Shown: positions 32,144 to 41,563 of the stretch, in pieces
How the letters are laid out: each line of letters begins with the position of its first letter
How positions within the stretch are numbered: the first letter of the stretch is position 1
NCBI GenBank assembly: GCA_017395245.1
Contig: JAFPVR010000102.1
Coordinates: 1 to 64,000, forward strand
Direction of reading: 5' to 3'
DNA: 64,000 nucleotides
DNA from: Bacteroidales bacterium
Lineage (GTDB): Bacteria; Bacteroidota; Bacteroidia; Bacteroidales; WCHB1-69
The notes under the pieces: model-generated
What the model was told of the DNA's origin: nothing
Seen by the model: only the letters and a program-made list of their open reading frames with translations
Databases searched by the model: none
Position numbers and translations under genes: made by a program

Positions 32144-32773
32144 TCATTCATCATTTCGTCCGTACGCCTTCTCAAACTCCGTTCTCGCCAGCAATGACCT
32201 GCCGAGGGTGGCTTCGTCGGCGTATTCCAACTCTTCTCCGACGCCGATGCCGCGGGCGATAGTCGTGATGGTCGGGACTTTGTCCTGTATATTCTTGTAA
32301 ATGAAAAAGTTGGTGGTGTCGCCCTCTACGGTGGCGGGCAGCGCGAGGATGACCTCCTTCACGGGTTCCGTCTCAATCCGCAGGAAAAGCTCCTGGATGG
32401 TGAGCTGCTGGATGCCGATGCCGTCCATCGGGGAGATGACGCCGCCGAGGACGTGATAGACCCCTTGGTACTGGTGAGTGTTCTCGATGGCGATGACGTC
32501 GCGGATGTCCTGTACCACGCAAATGATGCCGCTGTCGCGCTTCGGATTGGCGCAGATGTCGCAGATTTCCTGATCGGAGATATTGTGGCACCGCTTGCAG
32601 AACACCACGTCGCTTTTCAGCCGGTTGATGCGGTCGGTGAGCAGTTGCACGTTGGCCTCGTCCTGCTTGATAAGGTGCAGGGCGAGCCGCAACGCCGACC
32701 GCTTCCCGATGCCCGGCAGCTTCGAGATCTCATTCACGGCGTTCTCTAAATTCTTGGAATAGAGGGAAATCAT
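32144..32773 (-). CDS. recR: Recombination protein RecR
   Basis: A 209-residue RecR. Helix-hairpin-helix KLPGIGKRSALRLALHLI, a four-cysteine zinc finger (CKRCHNISDQEICDIC), and a Toprim domain (ICVVQDIRDVIAIENTHQYQ, then VYHVLGG). With RecO and RecF it loads RecA at gapped DNA. Length is standard. Its start overlaps the M16 peptidase stop by 4 nt, so it is coupled to the mtaB-M16 operon. Confidence 0.95.
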   Translation of the reverse strand: MISLYSKNLENAVNEISKLPGIGKRSALRLALHLIKQDEANVQLLTDRINRLKSDVVFCKRCHNISDQEICDICANPKRDSGIICVVQDIRDVIAIENTHQYQGVYHVLGGVISPMDGIGIQQLTIQELFLRIETEPVKEVILALPATVEGDTTNFFIYKNIQDKVPTITTIARGIGVGEELEYADEATLGRSLLARTEFEKAYGRNDE

Positions 32774-34002
32774 TCTTCTTCTGGGTCGAATATGAGGGTG
32801 GAAAAACGGTTGAGGTCGAAAATCTCGTTGGCGGTGTCGCAGAGTTCCTCCGTCGTGATTTTCTCCAATGTCTGGATACTTTCGTCCATGTCGGGCACCT
32901 CGTCGTAGAAAAGGGCGTGGTGGCCGGCGGAGAGCAGCTCGTTGAGCTTGCTCTCCTGCGCGAGCGCGAGCTGTCCGATGTACTGCTTCTTGGCGTAATA
33001 GAGTTGCATGGTGCCTAACTTGTTCTTTTTCAGCTTGTCCAGCTCATGGCGTACCAGCTCTAAACAGTGGTCGCGCTCATGGGTGTCGCAGCCGAAATAG
33101 ACGCTGAAGAGGCCGCAGTCGGAGAAGGCGTTGAAATAGGATTCCACAGTGTAGGCCAGCCCTTTCTTCTCGCGCACGCTCATGTTGAGGCGCGTGTTCT
33201 GTCCTTGACCGCCCAAGAGGTTGTTGAGCAGCATGAACGGCGCACGTTTCGGGTGACGGAAATCGTAGGCGGGAACACCGGTGACAACGTTGGTCTGCGA
33301 GGTGCTCTTGCGCAAGTTTCTCGTCTGTGGACAATAGTCATTGGAGGGAACCCGTTGACGATTCCCCTCCTTGATGGGACCCTCACCGAAATACTTCTCA
33401 CAGAGTCGGACCAGTTTTGCGGTTTCGATGTTGCCCACGGAGGCGAGCACAATATTTTCCCGCGTGTAGTTCCGTCCGATGAAATCCAAAATGTCCTCGC
33501 GGTGAATACCTTGCACGCTTTCCTTGGTGCCGAGGATATTCTTGCCCATGTCGTGCCCGTTGAACACCAACGACTCGAAATCGTCGAAAATCAGCTCCGA
33601 CGGGCTATCGTTATAGTAGTTGATTTCCTCGAAGATGACCGTTTTCTCCTTTTCCAGCTCTTTTTTGGGGAAGGTGGCGTGGAAGAGGATGTCGGCGAGG
33701 AGTTCGACGGCGCGGGGGTAGTCGGGAGAGAGGAAGGAGGCGTAAAAGTCGGTCTCCTCCTTGGAGGTGCTGGCGTTGAGGTCGCCGCCGACGCTCTCCA
33801 TGCGGTTGATGACGCGGTAGGCGTTGCGTTTTTCCGTACCTTTAAATATGGTATGTTCCACAAAATGGGCGAGGCCCGGGTGTTGGGCGGGCTCGTCGCG
33901 GGTGCCGGCATCGATGAGGATGCCGAAGTGGGAAATGGGGGACGCGGTGGGGATGTGCAGCAGCCGGAGACCGTTACGCAGCCTTATAACACGGTGCGGC
34001 AT
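32770..34002 (-). CDS. M16-family zinc peptidase
   Basis: A 410-residue M16 peptidase with the inverted zinc motif HFVEH (in GLAHFVEHTIFKGTEKRN) and the downstream glutamate in EKEKTVIFEEINYY. The C-terminal half is the inactive repeat. Family members degrade peptides or process presequences; no signal peptide is seen, so the site is likely cytoplasmic. Its start overlaps the end of mtaB by 19 nt, and its stop overlaps recR, so the three form one operon. Confidence 0.88.
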   Translation of the reverse strand: MPHRVIRLRNGLRLLHIPTASPISHFGILIDAGTRDEPAQHPGLAHFVEHTIFKGTEKRNAYRVINRMESVGGDLNASTSKEETDFYASFLSPDYPRAVELLADILFHATFPKKELEKEKTVIFEEINYYNDSPSELIFDDFESLVFNGHDMGKNILGTKESVQGIHREDILDFIGRNYTRENIVLASVGNIETAKLVRLCEKYFGEGPIKEGNRQRVPSNDYCPQTRNLRKSTSQTNVVTGVPAYDFRHPKRAPFMLLNNLLGGQGQNTRLNMSVREKKGLAYTVESYFNAFSDCGLFSVYFGCDTHERDHCLELVRHELDKLKKNKLGTMQLYYAKKQYIGQLALAQESKLNELLSAGHHALFYDEVPDMDESIQTLEKITTEELCDTANEIFDLNRFSTLIFDPEEE

Positions 34003-35210
34003 GGATCGACGGTGACGGTTTGGATGGTGTTGATAATATCCTCGCTGTAAGGCACTTGCACGCGGATGTAATTGTCGGTGAAGCCGGAGAGCATGTCATC
34101 GGCAACCTGCGATTCAACCAGCACGGGGCGTTCCTGACCGGCGCACTGCTCGTAGAAGGCGCGTTTCTTTTCGTTGGAGAGGGCGATGAGCCGCTGGGTG
34201 CGCTCCTCCTTGACATCTTCGGAGATCTGGTTCTCCATGATGTTGGCGGCAGTGCGGGGACGGCGCGAGTAGCTGAAGACGTGCATGTAGCTGATGGGTT
34301 GCTCGGAGAGGAAGTTGTAGGTCTCTTCGAACTCCTCGTCGGTCTCGCCGGGGAAGCCGGTGATGACGTCGCAGGCGATGCAGGCGTCGGGCATGAGTTT
34401 CTTGATTTTCTGCACTTTCTCGGCGTATTGGGCCGTGGTGTAGCGGCGGCGCATCTCGCTGAGGATGCGGTCGCAGCCCGACTGCAGGGGCAGGTGGAAG
34501 TGCGGCATGAGGATGTCGTTCTTGGCCACGAGCTTGATGATGTCGTCGGTGAGCAGTTCGGGCTCGAGGGAGGAGATGCGCACGCGCTCGATGGCCTTCT
34601 GCTTGACGATGGCCTTGAGCAGCTTGGTGAAGTCCTCGTTAGTGCCGCGACCGAAGTCGCCGATATTGACACCGGTGAGGTTGACCTCATGCACGCCCTG
34701 GTCCGCAATCTCCTGGATGTTTTTGAGCACGCCCTCGATGGTGTCGCTGCGGCTCTTGCCACGGGCGATCCACACGGTGCAATAGGTGCAGTGGGTGTTG
34801 CAGCCATCCTGGATTTTGAGGAAGGAGCGGGTGCGGTTGTGGATGGAGTAGGTGGAGAAGAAGTTGGGGGCGGGTTTGACCTCGCGGGTGACGATATAGT
34901 CGACCACGCACATTTTGTTGTGGCTGCCGAAGACCTTGTCCACACCGGCCCAGCGTTCGAGCAGTTCGGGCTTGAGGGCACCGTAGCAGCCGATGAGCAT
35001 GATGGCCGCCAAGGGGTTCTCGCGGTGTAGCTTGGAGACCAGATTGCGGGTTTTCTTCTCCGCCGATCCGGTCACGGCGCAGGTGTTCACGATGACGATC
35101 TCAGGCACGCCGCCCTGCGACCATCCGCGCTTCTCCAGCTCGGCGGCAATCGCCGACGACTCGCTGAAGTTCAGCTTGCATCCTAACGTGTGAATTACGA
35201 AGTTTTTCAT
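33984..35210 (-). CDS. mtaB: tRNA t6A37 methylthiotransferase MtaB
   Basis: A 408-residue radical-SAM methylthiotransferase. The N-terminal UPF0004 domain carries LGCKLNFSESSAI, the first cluster cysteines being in CKLN and IGCYG; the radical-SAM triad is in DGCNTHCTYCTVW; a TRAM domain lies at the C terminus (ERPVLVESQVADDMLSGFTD). MtaB converts t6A37 to ms2t6A37 on tRNAs. The start at 35210 is set by the MKNFVIHTLGCK opening, although the frame stays open upstream into the next gene. A -7 element is at 35305-35312. The t6A-forming TsaE is also in this window. Confidence 0.92.
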   Translation of the reverse strand: MKNFVIHTLGCKLNFSESSAIAAELEKRGWSQGGVPEIVIVNTCAVTGSAEKKTRNLVSKLHRENPLAAIMLIGCYGALKPELLERWAGVDKVFGSHNKMCVVDYIVTREVKPAPNFFSTYSIHNRTRSFLKIQDGCNTHCTYCTVWIARGKSRSDTIEGVLKNIQEIADQGVHEVNLTGVNIGDFGRGTNEDFTKLLKAIVKQKAIERVRISSLEPELLTDDIIKLVAKNDILMPHFHLPLQSGCDRILSEMRRRYTTAQYAEKVQKIKKLMPDACIACDVITGFPGETDEEFEETYNFLSEQPISYMHVFSYSRRPRTAANIMENQISEDVKEERTQRLIALSNEKKRAFYEQCAGQERPVLVESQVADDMLSGFTDNYIRVQVPYSEDIINTIQTVTVDPCRTVL

Positions 35211-35304
35211 TATATCTATTTTTTTTATTTCTCGATTTATATTATTGGCAGACAGGCGAGTATTGATTTTACAGAGTAAAAACAAAAAGCCAAAATTTAG
35301 CGTG

Positions 35305-35312
35305 CAAAGATA
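35305..35312 (-). promoter_or_regulatory. -7 promoter element of the mtaB-M16-recR operon
   Basis: Minus-strand TATCTTTG, exact match, 95 nt before the mtaB start. Confidence 0.6.
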
Positions 35313-35387
35313 CACTTTTTTTTTGAAGGCTGGGATTTTAAATTTTGCAAGGCAGGAACCATCGCTCCCAAGCGTTGCGACAAATAT

Positions 35388-35420
35388 AAAAAAGAGCCAG
35401 CGTTTCCTAACGTTGGCTCC
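35388..35420 (-). terminator. Terminator of the 19-kb envelope operon
   Basis: Minus-strand stem GAGCCAACG / CGCTGGCTC (8 of 9 pairs), loop TTAGGAAA, then TTTTTTA, about 30 nt after the stop of the last gene at 35449. Together with the promoter at 54741 it defines the operon borders. Confidence 0.8.
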
Positions 35421-35448
35421 TATACTGTGGCGCGATTTTCCGTCTGCG

Positions 35449-36111
35449 TTAGAACTCGCTCGGCCGGATGTATATCGTGTGCGTCTTGCCCGTCTCGTCG
35501 CCTTCGTACCGATAGGCGATCCCTTTGTTGTGGGACTTGCATATTGAAAGGAATGACTGGCTCTCTTCGTCGTTTTTAAGAAAGTCGAGCATGGCCTCCT
35601 TAATCTCGCTGTGGCTGGCCCGGATGTCGCTGATGCTGTAGAGGCCTTCGTCAATCGTGCAGACGTACGTGACATAGTCCCCTTCCAATAGGATTTCGTC
35701 AATTCGCATGCCTTCCTCGACGATTTGCGGCATATCGTTGTTGGCGATCTGGATGGCGGATTCGAGATCATCTTCGGTGCACACAGTCTCGCACTCTGCC
35801 ACGACCGTTGTGTCAGCAGCGTTCCAGTCATAGTCATTGCCGGATTTGCCGCCGATGATGGCGAAGTAGGCAATCACGGCGATGACAACGAGCGCAAGGA
35901 CGACCACGATGGCGATAGTACCGCCGTTGCTGCTCTTGCTGTTACGCTTGTCTGGCGGGGCCGGGGTGGGCGGTGTCTGAACCGTTTGCGAATCTGAGGT
36001 GAAGGTTTTTCCCCCGCCGTCAATCGGGGTTAGCGGGTCGCCGCAATTTGGGCAGCGCGTCGCTTTGTCGGATACGGAGTGCCCGCAAACCGGGCAGTTG
36101 ATTAAAGCCAT
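35449..36111 (-). CDS. Envelope operon gene 11: zinc-ribbon membrane protein
   Basis: A 220-residue protein with an N-terminal zinc ribbon (CPVCGHSVSDKATRCPNCGD, residues 6-25), a Pro-rich linker, one membrane helix (about 66-87, GGTIAIVVVLALVVIAVIAYFAIIGG) and a C-terminal extracytoplasmic domain of about 130 residues with an even mix of acidic and polar residues (DDLESAIQIANNDMPQIVEE). The zinc ribbon matches the one in the protein at 41564 (CPECGRMVSPRATECPSC), linking the two. It is the last gene of the operon and is followed by a terminator. Function is unknown. Confidence 0.75.
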   Translation of the reverse strand: MALINCPVCGHSVSDKATRCPNCGDPLTPIDGGGKTFTSDSQTVQTPPTPAPPDKRNSKSSNGGTIAIVVVLALVVIAVIAYFAIIGGKSGNDYDWNAADTTVVAECETVCTEDDLESAIQIANNDMPQIVEEGMRIDEILLEGDYVTYVCTIDEGLYSISDIRASHSEIKEAMLDFLKNDEESQSFLSICKSHNKGIAYRYEGDETGKTHTIYIRPSEF

Positions 36112-36116
36112 GGGTC

Positions 36117-36182
36117 TAAGGTTTAAGGGTTAAGGGTTAAAAGTCAAAGGTCAAAGTCAAACTCAAAGTCAACGGTCAACGG
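36117..36182. repeat. Heptamer-like array inside the operon, GGTCAAA type
   Basis: AGGTTTAAGGGTTAAGGG then AAGTCAAAGGTCAAAG units. It splits genes 10 and 11 of the operon. A shorter run lies at about 37097-37127 between genes 9 and 10. Confidence 0.8.
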
Positions 36183-37088
36183 TCAAAGTCTCTTGACAAG
36201 GTCGTCGAGGTCAACATGGGAGGTGGCGTTCTGCAAACGTGAGAGGGCCTGGTCAATGATGGTATTCAAGTAGGGGATGTTCCAGGAACTCCCGTAGTAT
36301 TGCTTGTAATATTGCATCGATTTGATCTGTTTCACGAAAACCGGCCATTTGTCGGAAATGTTGATGCTGTTGTCGGGGTGTTCCTGTATGGCCTGCAAGG
36401 TGTTCTTGACCTCGTTGTTGGCAGCGGGGTACGCTACCAGCAGCTCGCGCACGATGGCATAGCGGTCGTCTTTTTCGGTGATGCTTTTCGGCATCGCGTC
36501 AATGAGGCTGATGGCCTGGTGGGTAAGGCTGTATTCTGCTTGTATGTCGTCGGGCACGCGGCTGAGCACCTCGCGTATGTCGTTGGCGGACTGTTCGTCC
36601 TGTGGCACGCTTTCCAGCATGTGGAACACACGGTTACGCATGTCCTGGCTCACGTTGCTGCTTTGTATCATCTTTTTGGCTTGGGCGAGCATGAGGTTCC
36701 AGTCCTTCTGCCGCAGACTGTCGGGAGCGTTGGCCAGCAGGATGGCGATGTCCTCGGCGCGGGCCGTGTATTTGCGGTAGAGTAGCGCGTTGCCGTAGTT
36801 TAGCACGTAGGACATGTCACAGTTGCCGTATTTGCGGAGACTGTCGGCCTCGTTGCGAAGACGCTCCAATTCAAGCTGCTGTGAACCGATGAGGAGGCTC
36901 ATGCTCGTCATCTTTGCTTGCAGGCTGTCAATGATGTGTTGCAGACTGTCTGCCTCGGCATGTGAATCCGATGTTGATTCCGTGATGGCGGCAGCAGGTT
37001 GGTCTTGATCCGTTTGCGCAGTGACCGTACCGCACAAAAGAATCACACCCAAGACCATAATCCATGTTATTTTTGAAGTGCTATCCAT
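36183..37088 (-). CDS. Envelope operon gene 10: periplasmic helical protein
   Basis: A 301-residue exported protein. Signal peptide MVLGVILLCGTVTAQ, then a coiled-coil stretch at about residues 45-85 (ADSLQHIIDSLQAKMTSMSL then GSQQLELERLRNEADSLRK), then an all-helical domain to the end. No family recognised. The coiled coil suggests oligomerisation or bridging in the periplasm. It follows gene 9 after 39 nt that hold a short heptamer run. It has no cysteines in a CxxC pattern and no catalytic motif that I can see. Confidence 0.65.
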   Translation of the reverse strand: MDSTSKITWIMVLGVILLCGTVTAQTDQDQPAAAITESTSDSHAEADSLQHIIDSLQAKMTSMSLLIGSQQLELERLRNEADSLRKYGNCDMSYVLNYGNALLYRKYTARAEDIAILLANAPDSLRQKDWNLMLAQAKKMIQSSNVSQDMRNRVFHMLESVPQDEQSANDIREVLSRVPDDIQAEYSLTHQAISLIDAMPKSITEKDDRYAIVRELLVAYPAANNEVKNTLQAIQEHPDNSINISDKWPVFVKQIKSMQYYKQYYGSSWNIPYLNTIIDQALSRLQNATSHVDLDDLVKRL

Positions 37089-37127
37089 GTATGTTTAAGT
37101 TTAAAAGGTCTAAGTCAAAGGTCAAAG

Positions 37128-38054
37128 TCAGTTGATTCGGACCCCAAAGGTCTGTTCGTACGGCTTGCGGATGTTTTCGGGATCCCAGACGGAAATTTTG
37201 TTGCGGAAGCCGGTTTTCGCCTGGTTGTAGTAGCTGTCGAGGTTGAAGTTGCTCGTGGTGGTGTGGTAGAGTGAGGAAGCCACGCTGTTGTAGTCGTTGA
37301 CGGCACTTTTGGCGTTCTTGTACTTGTCGGCCCATTCGCGGACTTGATTTTTGGCGGGGAAGTGGGCCATGCTGAGGCCTCTGACCAGTGCATTGACGTG
37401 GTTGTAGTGCAACTGTTGGTAACGTGATGGCAGGTTGTTGAGCATGTTCACCAGCGCAGTGCATTTCGAGAGATGGCTGTCCTGCTTGTACCTTCTGGCT
37501 TTGGCCAAGTTCGTCTTGCTGTCGTCGCTTTTGTGGATGGCCACGTTTTGCAACTTCCAGGCGGCATCGTAGTCGTTCAGCACCTTGTTCACCTCGCCGA
37601 GCTTCGTGGCGTTCTCCCCGCTGACTATGCTGTTGCCGCCTTCGGCGTTGTAACGGTTTACCTCGTTTATGCGGCTGCGCATGAAACGGATGGTTTCACC
37701 CGGCCAGGCGGACTGGTTGAAGCGTTGCTCGCACCAGTTGCGGAAGGCGGGCACGTAGGCGTTTACGAACTCACTGACGCTGCCAGTGTACTCCTCGTTG
37801 GTGATCAGGCTTTCCTGCTGCATCAGTCTGATGCGGTTGGTGACGCGCTGGAATTCCGTCTCCAGTGCCCGCTCGTCGGCATTGGCAATGCTTTCCGCCG
37901 CCTGGTGGATGTTCGCCGTGTACTGGTTGACGTAAGTGAGGCGCGTCGGCGGCTGCACGCGGGTCTTCATGAACACCAACACCGCGCCTACGGCCAAGAT
38001 GACGGCCACTACGACCAGTGTGATTTTCAGGACATTTTTGTTGGATTTTTTCAT
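37128..38054 (-). CDS. Envelope operon gene 9: single-pass membrane protein with helical extracytoplasmic domain
   Basis: A 308-residue protein. Basic start MKKSNKNVLK, one membrane helix (about 10-31, ITLVVVAVILAVGAVLVFM), then about 275 helical residues probably in the periplasm (VNQYTANIHQAAESIANADE; WCEQRFNQSAWPGETIRFM). No family recognised. It lies 15 nt downstream of gene 8. The topology, short inside and long outside, is shared with gene 8 and the subtilase, which fits proteins that meet on the periplasmic face. Confidence 0.65.
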   Translation of the reverse strand: MKKSNKNVLKITLVVVAVILAVGAVLVFMKTRVQPPTRLTYVNQYTANIHQAAESIANADERALETEFQRVTNRIRLMQQESLITNEEYTGSVSEFVNAYVPAFRNWCEQRFNQSAWPGETIRFMRSRINEVNRYNAEGGNSIVSGENATKLGEVNKVLNDYDAAWKLQNVAIHKSDDSKTNLAKARRYKQDSHLSKCTALVNMLNNLPSRYQQLHYNHVNALVRGLSMAHFPAKNQVREWADKYKNAKSAVNDYNSVASSLYHTTTSNFNLDSYYNQAKTGFRNKISVWDPENIRKPYEQTFGVRIN

Positions 38055-38069
38055 TGCTTAAGAAATGTT

Positions 38070-39860
38070 CTATAGGTCGCTTTGGTTAGTTTCCTTCTTC
38101 TTGCCTTGGCTAGTGGCGTTGTCTCCTGGAGCCGCCGGTTTGGCGTTTGTTTTGTTAGCATTAGCGTTGGTGTTTTGTTTCGGAGGTGTGGCTGGCATGG
38201 CGGTGCCAGACTGCTTGTGTGCCGATCCCCATTTGTTAAGTTCGCTTATGTAATATTGCAGTCGGATTTCCTGTTCGTTGTTCCCCATTTGGAAGTCTTT
38301 CAACACTTCGGCGTCATAATTCTTGAGTTCGTTTAACAAGGAGGCCCATTTTGGATGGTACTGGGGGTTGATTTTCTCTGCCCAGTATCCGGTAAGACGT
38401 TCCACGTTGCACTTTTGCACATCTCTGAAAAAGCCTTGAAGATCAAGTTCATTGTCGATCTCGATCTTTTTCCAGACATCCTTGTTCAGACAATCGTAGA
38501 CGACGGGTTGGGGAGGGGCCGTGTCGGTGCTCGACTTGGCTTTTTGTGTGTCGGGGTTGTCTGTCACAATCTCGGTCTGCGGTTCCGTTTTTTCGGTGCG
38601 GTTCGCGATGATTTTATGGATGAGAATGCCCAGAATCAGTCCGATGACAAGGGCGGCGGCACTGCCGATGATGGTGAATAACTTCCAGTTGGGGCCGGGC
38701 TCGGGCTCTTCGTAGTAGCACTCGCGGATCAGTTTTTTCCCCTGTCTGATATCTCTGTGTTGGTATCCTGTCGGGCAATGGGTGAGGCCGGGACAGTCCG
38801 TGCCGTCAATACGGTAGAGGATATCCAGTTTCACTCTCTCCAGCTTGATGCGTAGTGGCGTTTGCGGCAGGAGGTCGTGTGTGTCGCTGTAAGGCTCGTA
38901 TTCGGGGCATGTCACATTGACTTTAACGGCATTGCACTCGTTCTCGGGGATGCTGATGCCGTCGGTGGTGAGATGTTTGCCATTAAGCATGATGATGATG
39001 CGGTTCGATACGTTGAGATCCTTGCCCTCGTTGTCGGTTATATAGAAAAGGTTGGGGGTGATGTGCCGTTGCCACGGGAAGGTGGCGGGGTCGGGCAAGT
39101 CGTCGCCGGCGGAAAGCGTATAGGTGAGGCTATTGAATCCCGGTCGGTCGAAGGTCAGCGGGAATTTGTCGCCTTTTAGGAATGATTTGGGTTTGGTGAA
39201 CTCGGTCTCGTTGATCCTCGCCGTGATCCCTGCGGGCAGTTTCGGGGGCGCCACAAGGATGGTTTCGCGGACGGGATCGCCGGTGTAGTTCACTAGCTTG
39301 TCGTCAGCGGTAATGCCGGTGGCTTTGTCGATGAGGAACACATAGCGGTGATCTGCGTAGCAGCTCTGGTAGCGGAGGTTGCCCAACAGTTCACGCAACT
39401 CGAAGTCGGTGCCTGCGCCGTAGTAGCGGACAGCGCAGGGATTGGTGGACACCGATTCTCGGTAGAAGAAAGCCATCGGCTTGTTGGGATATTCTTTCTC
39501 GCAGAGTTTGCCCAGCGCATCCCAGTTCTCCACATCGGACTTTGCGAGTTCGGCCTTCACCTGCTCGATGATGGCGACCTCCTCCTCGGCAGGGACAACA
39601 ATTTCGGCCGGGATGTATATCCATGCAGACACTAAGTCGCCGGCCCTTCCGGGAATGGCGTGGCACACTGTCGTGATGCTTCCTCGGTTGAGGAATGAGA
39701 GCATCAGCACGGGCGCACCTTCGTCCCAAGCCTTGCCGCCGATTAACTTCATTTCCGTCCGTATGTCGGACACTTTGCGGGTCCATTCGCCACCGTTGAA
39801 GGTCTCCAAATCCTGGACGCCGCCACTGATTTTTGTGATTTTGATGCCTATCTTGCTCAT
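38070..39860 (-). CDS. Envelope operon gene 8: GTPase-partner-like membrane protein
   Basis: A 596-residue protein with no signal peptide. A large N-terminal cytoplasmic region (1-400; IGIKITKISGGVQDLETFNG, VLMLSFLNRGSITTVCHAIP, then FFYRESVSTNPCAVRYYG) may be related to GTPase-associated protein N-domains, although I cannot confirm that. One membrane helix lies at about 402-425 (FTIIGSAAALVIGLILGILI), followed by a roughly 170-residue extracytoplasmic tail ending in an Asn/Ala/Lys-rich stretch. Its start overlaps the stop of the GTPase gene 7 (ATGA), so the two are translationally coupled and likely form a complex. Confidence 0.65.
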   Translation of the reverse strand: MSKIGIKITKISGGVQDLETFNGGEWTRKVSDIRTEMKLIGGKAWDEGAPVLMLSFLNRGSITTVCHAIPGRAGDLVSAWIYIPAEIVVPAEEEVAIIEQVKAELAKSDVENWDALGKLCEKEYPNKPMAFFYRESVSTNPCAVRYYGAGTDFELRELLGNLRYQSCYADHRYVFLIDKATGITADDKLVNYTGDPVRETILVAPPKLPAGITARINETEFTKPKSFLKGDKFPLTFDRPGFNSLTYTLSAGDDLPDPATFPWQRHITPNLFYITDNEGKDLNVSNRIIIMLNGKHLTTDGISIPENECNAVKVNVTCPEYEPYSDTHDLLPQTPLRIKLERVKLDILYRIDGTDCPGLTHCPTGYQHRDIRQGKKLIRECYYEEPEPGPNWKLFTIIGSAAALVIGLILGILIHKIIANRTEKTEPQTEIVTDNPDTQKAKSSTDTAPPQPVVYDCLNKDVWKKIEIDNELDLQGFFRDVQKCNVERLTGYWAEKINPQYHPKWASLLNELKNYDAEVLKDFQMGNNEQEIRLQYYISELNKWGSAHKQSGTAMPATPPKQNTNANANKTNAKPAAPGDNATSQGKKKETNQSDL

Positions 39861-41503
39861 TTTTTTAATTTTCCTAAAAGTTTATTGAATTTGTCTTGCT
39901 TATATCCGGGTGTTCGTTCGATGATACGTTGCACCACCAACTCAGAGGCGTCATCCTTGAATTGACAGTAGTTTTGGAAGCAAACGGTGCCAAGAGAGAA
40001 GGGTACGATCTCAATTTCGCCGCCGTTGATCTCATTCTCTTTGCAGATGGCCTTCAGTCCGTTGATGAACCCTTGGTAGTTTTTTTTAAGGTATTCGAAC
40101 ACGGCTTCATTCCGAGCGGTGCCTTTCGGGGCTTTGTCCACCTTGGAGACGAGAATGAATATGGCGTCAGTGTCGTGTTTGAAGATTTCGTAGGTTCGGA
40201 TGTACTGCACGGCAGCTTCGAGGTAGGTCCGTTGCGGCAGTCCCTCGTAAAGGCGGTCGTCGGCGCCGTATTCGATGACGAAGAAGTGCATCTTGCGGTT
40301 GCTGGTGCGGTTGTCCACCAGAATCTGGGTCAGCGTGTCGAGGGTGCGCAGCTCGTCCTCTGTCATGTCGGCACCGCTGTCGAACTTGAACATGCAGCGG
40401 ATCATTTCGCCGGCGAGGTCGATGCAGGTGATGGGATGGATCAGCCCTTCCTTGTCGATAAGGTTAAACCCCATCTCATAGGTCGAGGAGAGGGACGTGC
40501 CTTCGGGGAGGGTGCCCACGGAACCGTCGTTTTTGAACAGGAGCATCAGGCGTGACATGTAACCGTAGCCTTGGCAGTGGTTGTCCTTGTCAATGTGGGA
40601 AGCCACGGTGCCGCTGCTGGCCACGCTCAGGATACCGCCCAGTGCGCAACTTTTGCCGGATGAGGGGATGCCCCAGAAATAGATTTCGGTGGAGGGTCTG
40701 TTGATTTGGGTGAGCGTGTCGGGCGTGTCGAACTGCTGCGGTCTTACGTTCTCGAGCATATGTTGCAGGAATGCTCTGTCGACGCCCATTGCGGCGAAAT
40801 CCTCCTTGGTGAGATAGCCTTCGTCGTAGAGCTTGTGGATTACGCCCGCGCTTAACAGGTTTTTGTCGTTGGTGATAGCCTGGATGAGCTCCTCTACAGT
40901 GATGCCGCCGTTCTTGCGCTCAATGCTGCTGACAATTTTCTGATACACGGCCTCGTCTGGGTTGAGCACCTTTTTGTTTGCCTGGATGTTTTGGACGGTC
41001 TTGATGAGTGCATCCATGTCAATGCCTGTGAGGTCGTTCACATCCTCGCGGTTTTTGATTTTGTTGATGAGCCGCTTGGCCTCGCGGATATGCGGGCTGT
41101 CCGGATGTGCGGCCACGTAGCCTTGCAGTGCGGGCAGGCTCTCCTTGTCCACGTATGGCCAGTCGTCGGTTTGGACAGGTTCCGGCTTTACCGGGATGGT
41201 GTCATTCTGTAGTGCGCGCTTGCGGGTGCGTGCCTCGTCGCGGTGCATCCCGTCGGGGTAGGTGTCCAAGTAGTACTGGTAAGCCTCTACCGTGTTGGTG
41301 TCCAAGGCTTTCTGCCAGTCGCGCGGCTCATGGTCGCTCATCAGCTCATTGACCTTGTCGCGCATGTCGCTGGAATATTCGCCGCCCGTGTTGTTCGGAT
41401 CCTCCAACTCGGGAATCGACACGATGCCCTGCTTGATGAACCCCACAATTTGTTCCGCGGTGTATTCGTTGATGTTGTCAAATATCTCTTCTTTGCTTGG
41501 CAT
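39857..41503 (-). CDS. Envelope operon gene 7: GTPase with N-terminal adaptor-like domain
   Basis: A 548-residue protein. Residues 1-55 (EEIFDNINEYTAEQIVGFIK, QGIVSIPELED) form a small helical domain shared with the next upstream gene product (41564). Two repeats resembling DTYPDG-type helical hairpins follow (DTYPDGMHRDEA; AAHPDSPHIREA), then a GTPase domain from about 270: Walker A GIPSSGKSCALGG with Lys284, switch II-like CIDLAGEM, and a base-recognition motif SKVDKAPKG. The motif set fits a TRAFAC-type GTPase. It is soluble and coupled to gene 8. I infer it is the switch that links the cytoplasmic adaptor proteins to the membrane partners. Confidence 0.7.
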   Translation of the reverse strand: MPSKEEIFDNINEYTAEQIVGFIKQGIVSIPELEDPNNTGGEYSSDMRDKVNELMSDHEPRDWQKALDTNTVEAYQYYLDTYPDGMHRDEARTRKRALQNDTIPVKPEPVQTDDWPYVDKESLPALQGYVAAHPDSPHIREAKRLINKIKNREDVNDLTGIDMDALIKTVQNIQANKKVLNPDEAVYQKIVSSIERKNGGITVEELIQAITNDKNLLSAGVIHKLYDEGYLTKEDFAAMGVDRAFLQHMLENVRPQQFDTPDTLTQINRPSTEIYFWGIPSSGKSCALGGILSVASSGTVASHIDKDNHCQGYGYMSRLMLLFKNDGSVGTLPEGTSLSSTYEMGFNLIDKEGLIHPITCIDLAGEMIRCMFKFDSGADMTEDELRTLDTLTQILVDNRTSNRKMHFFVIEYGADDRLYEGLPQRTYLEAAVQYIRTYEIFKHDTDAIFILVSKVDKAPKGTARNEAVFEYLKKNYQGFINGLKAICKENEINGGEIEIVPFSLGTVCFQNYCQFKDDASELVVQRIIERTPGYKQDKFNKLLGKLKK

Positions 41504-41563
41504 GATAATTTAATTGTTATATATAATGTTTGTTTGAATGCAGAAATGTTGACGTGCAGCTAT

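Noticed and set aside
35211..35873. N-terminal extension of mtaB upstream of 35210
   Set aside because: It would overlap the zinc-ribbon gene on the same strand, crosses the terminator and promoter, and has no similarity to MtaB; the MKNFVIHTLGCK start is standard.
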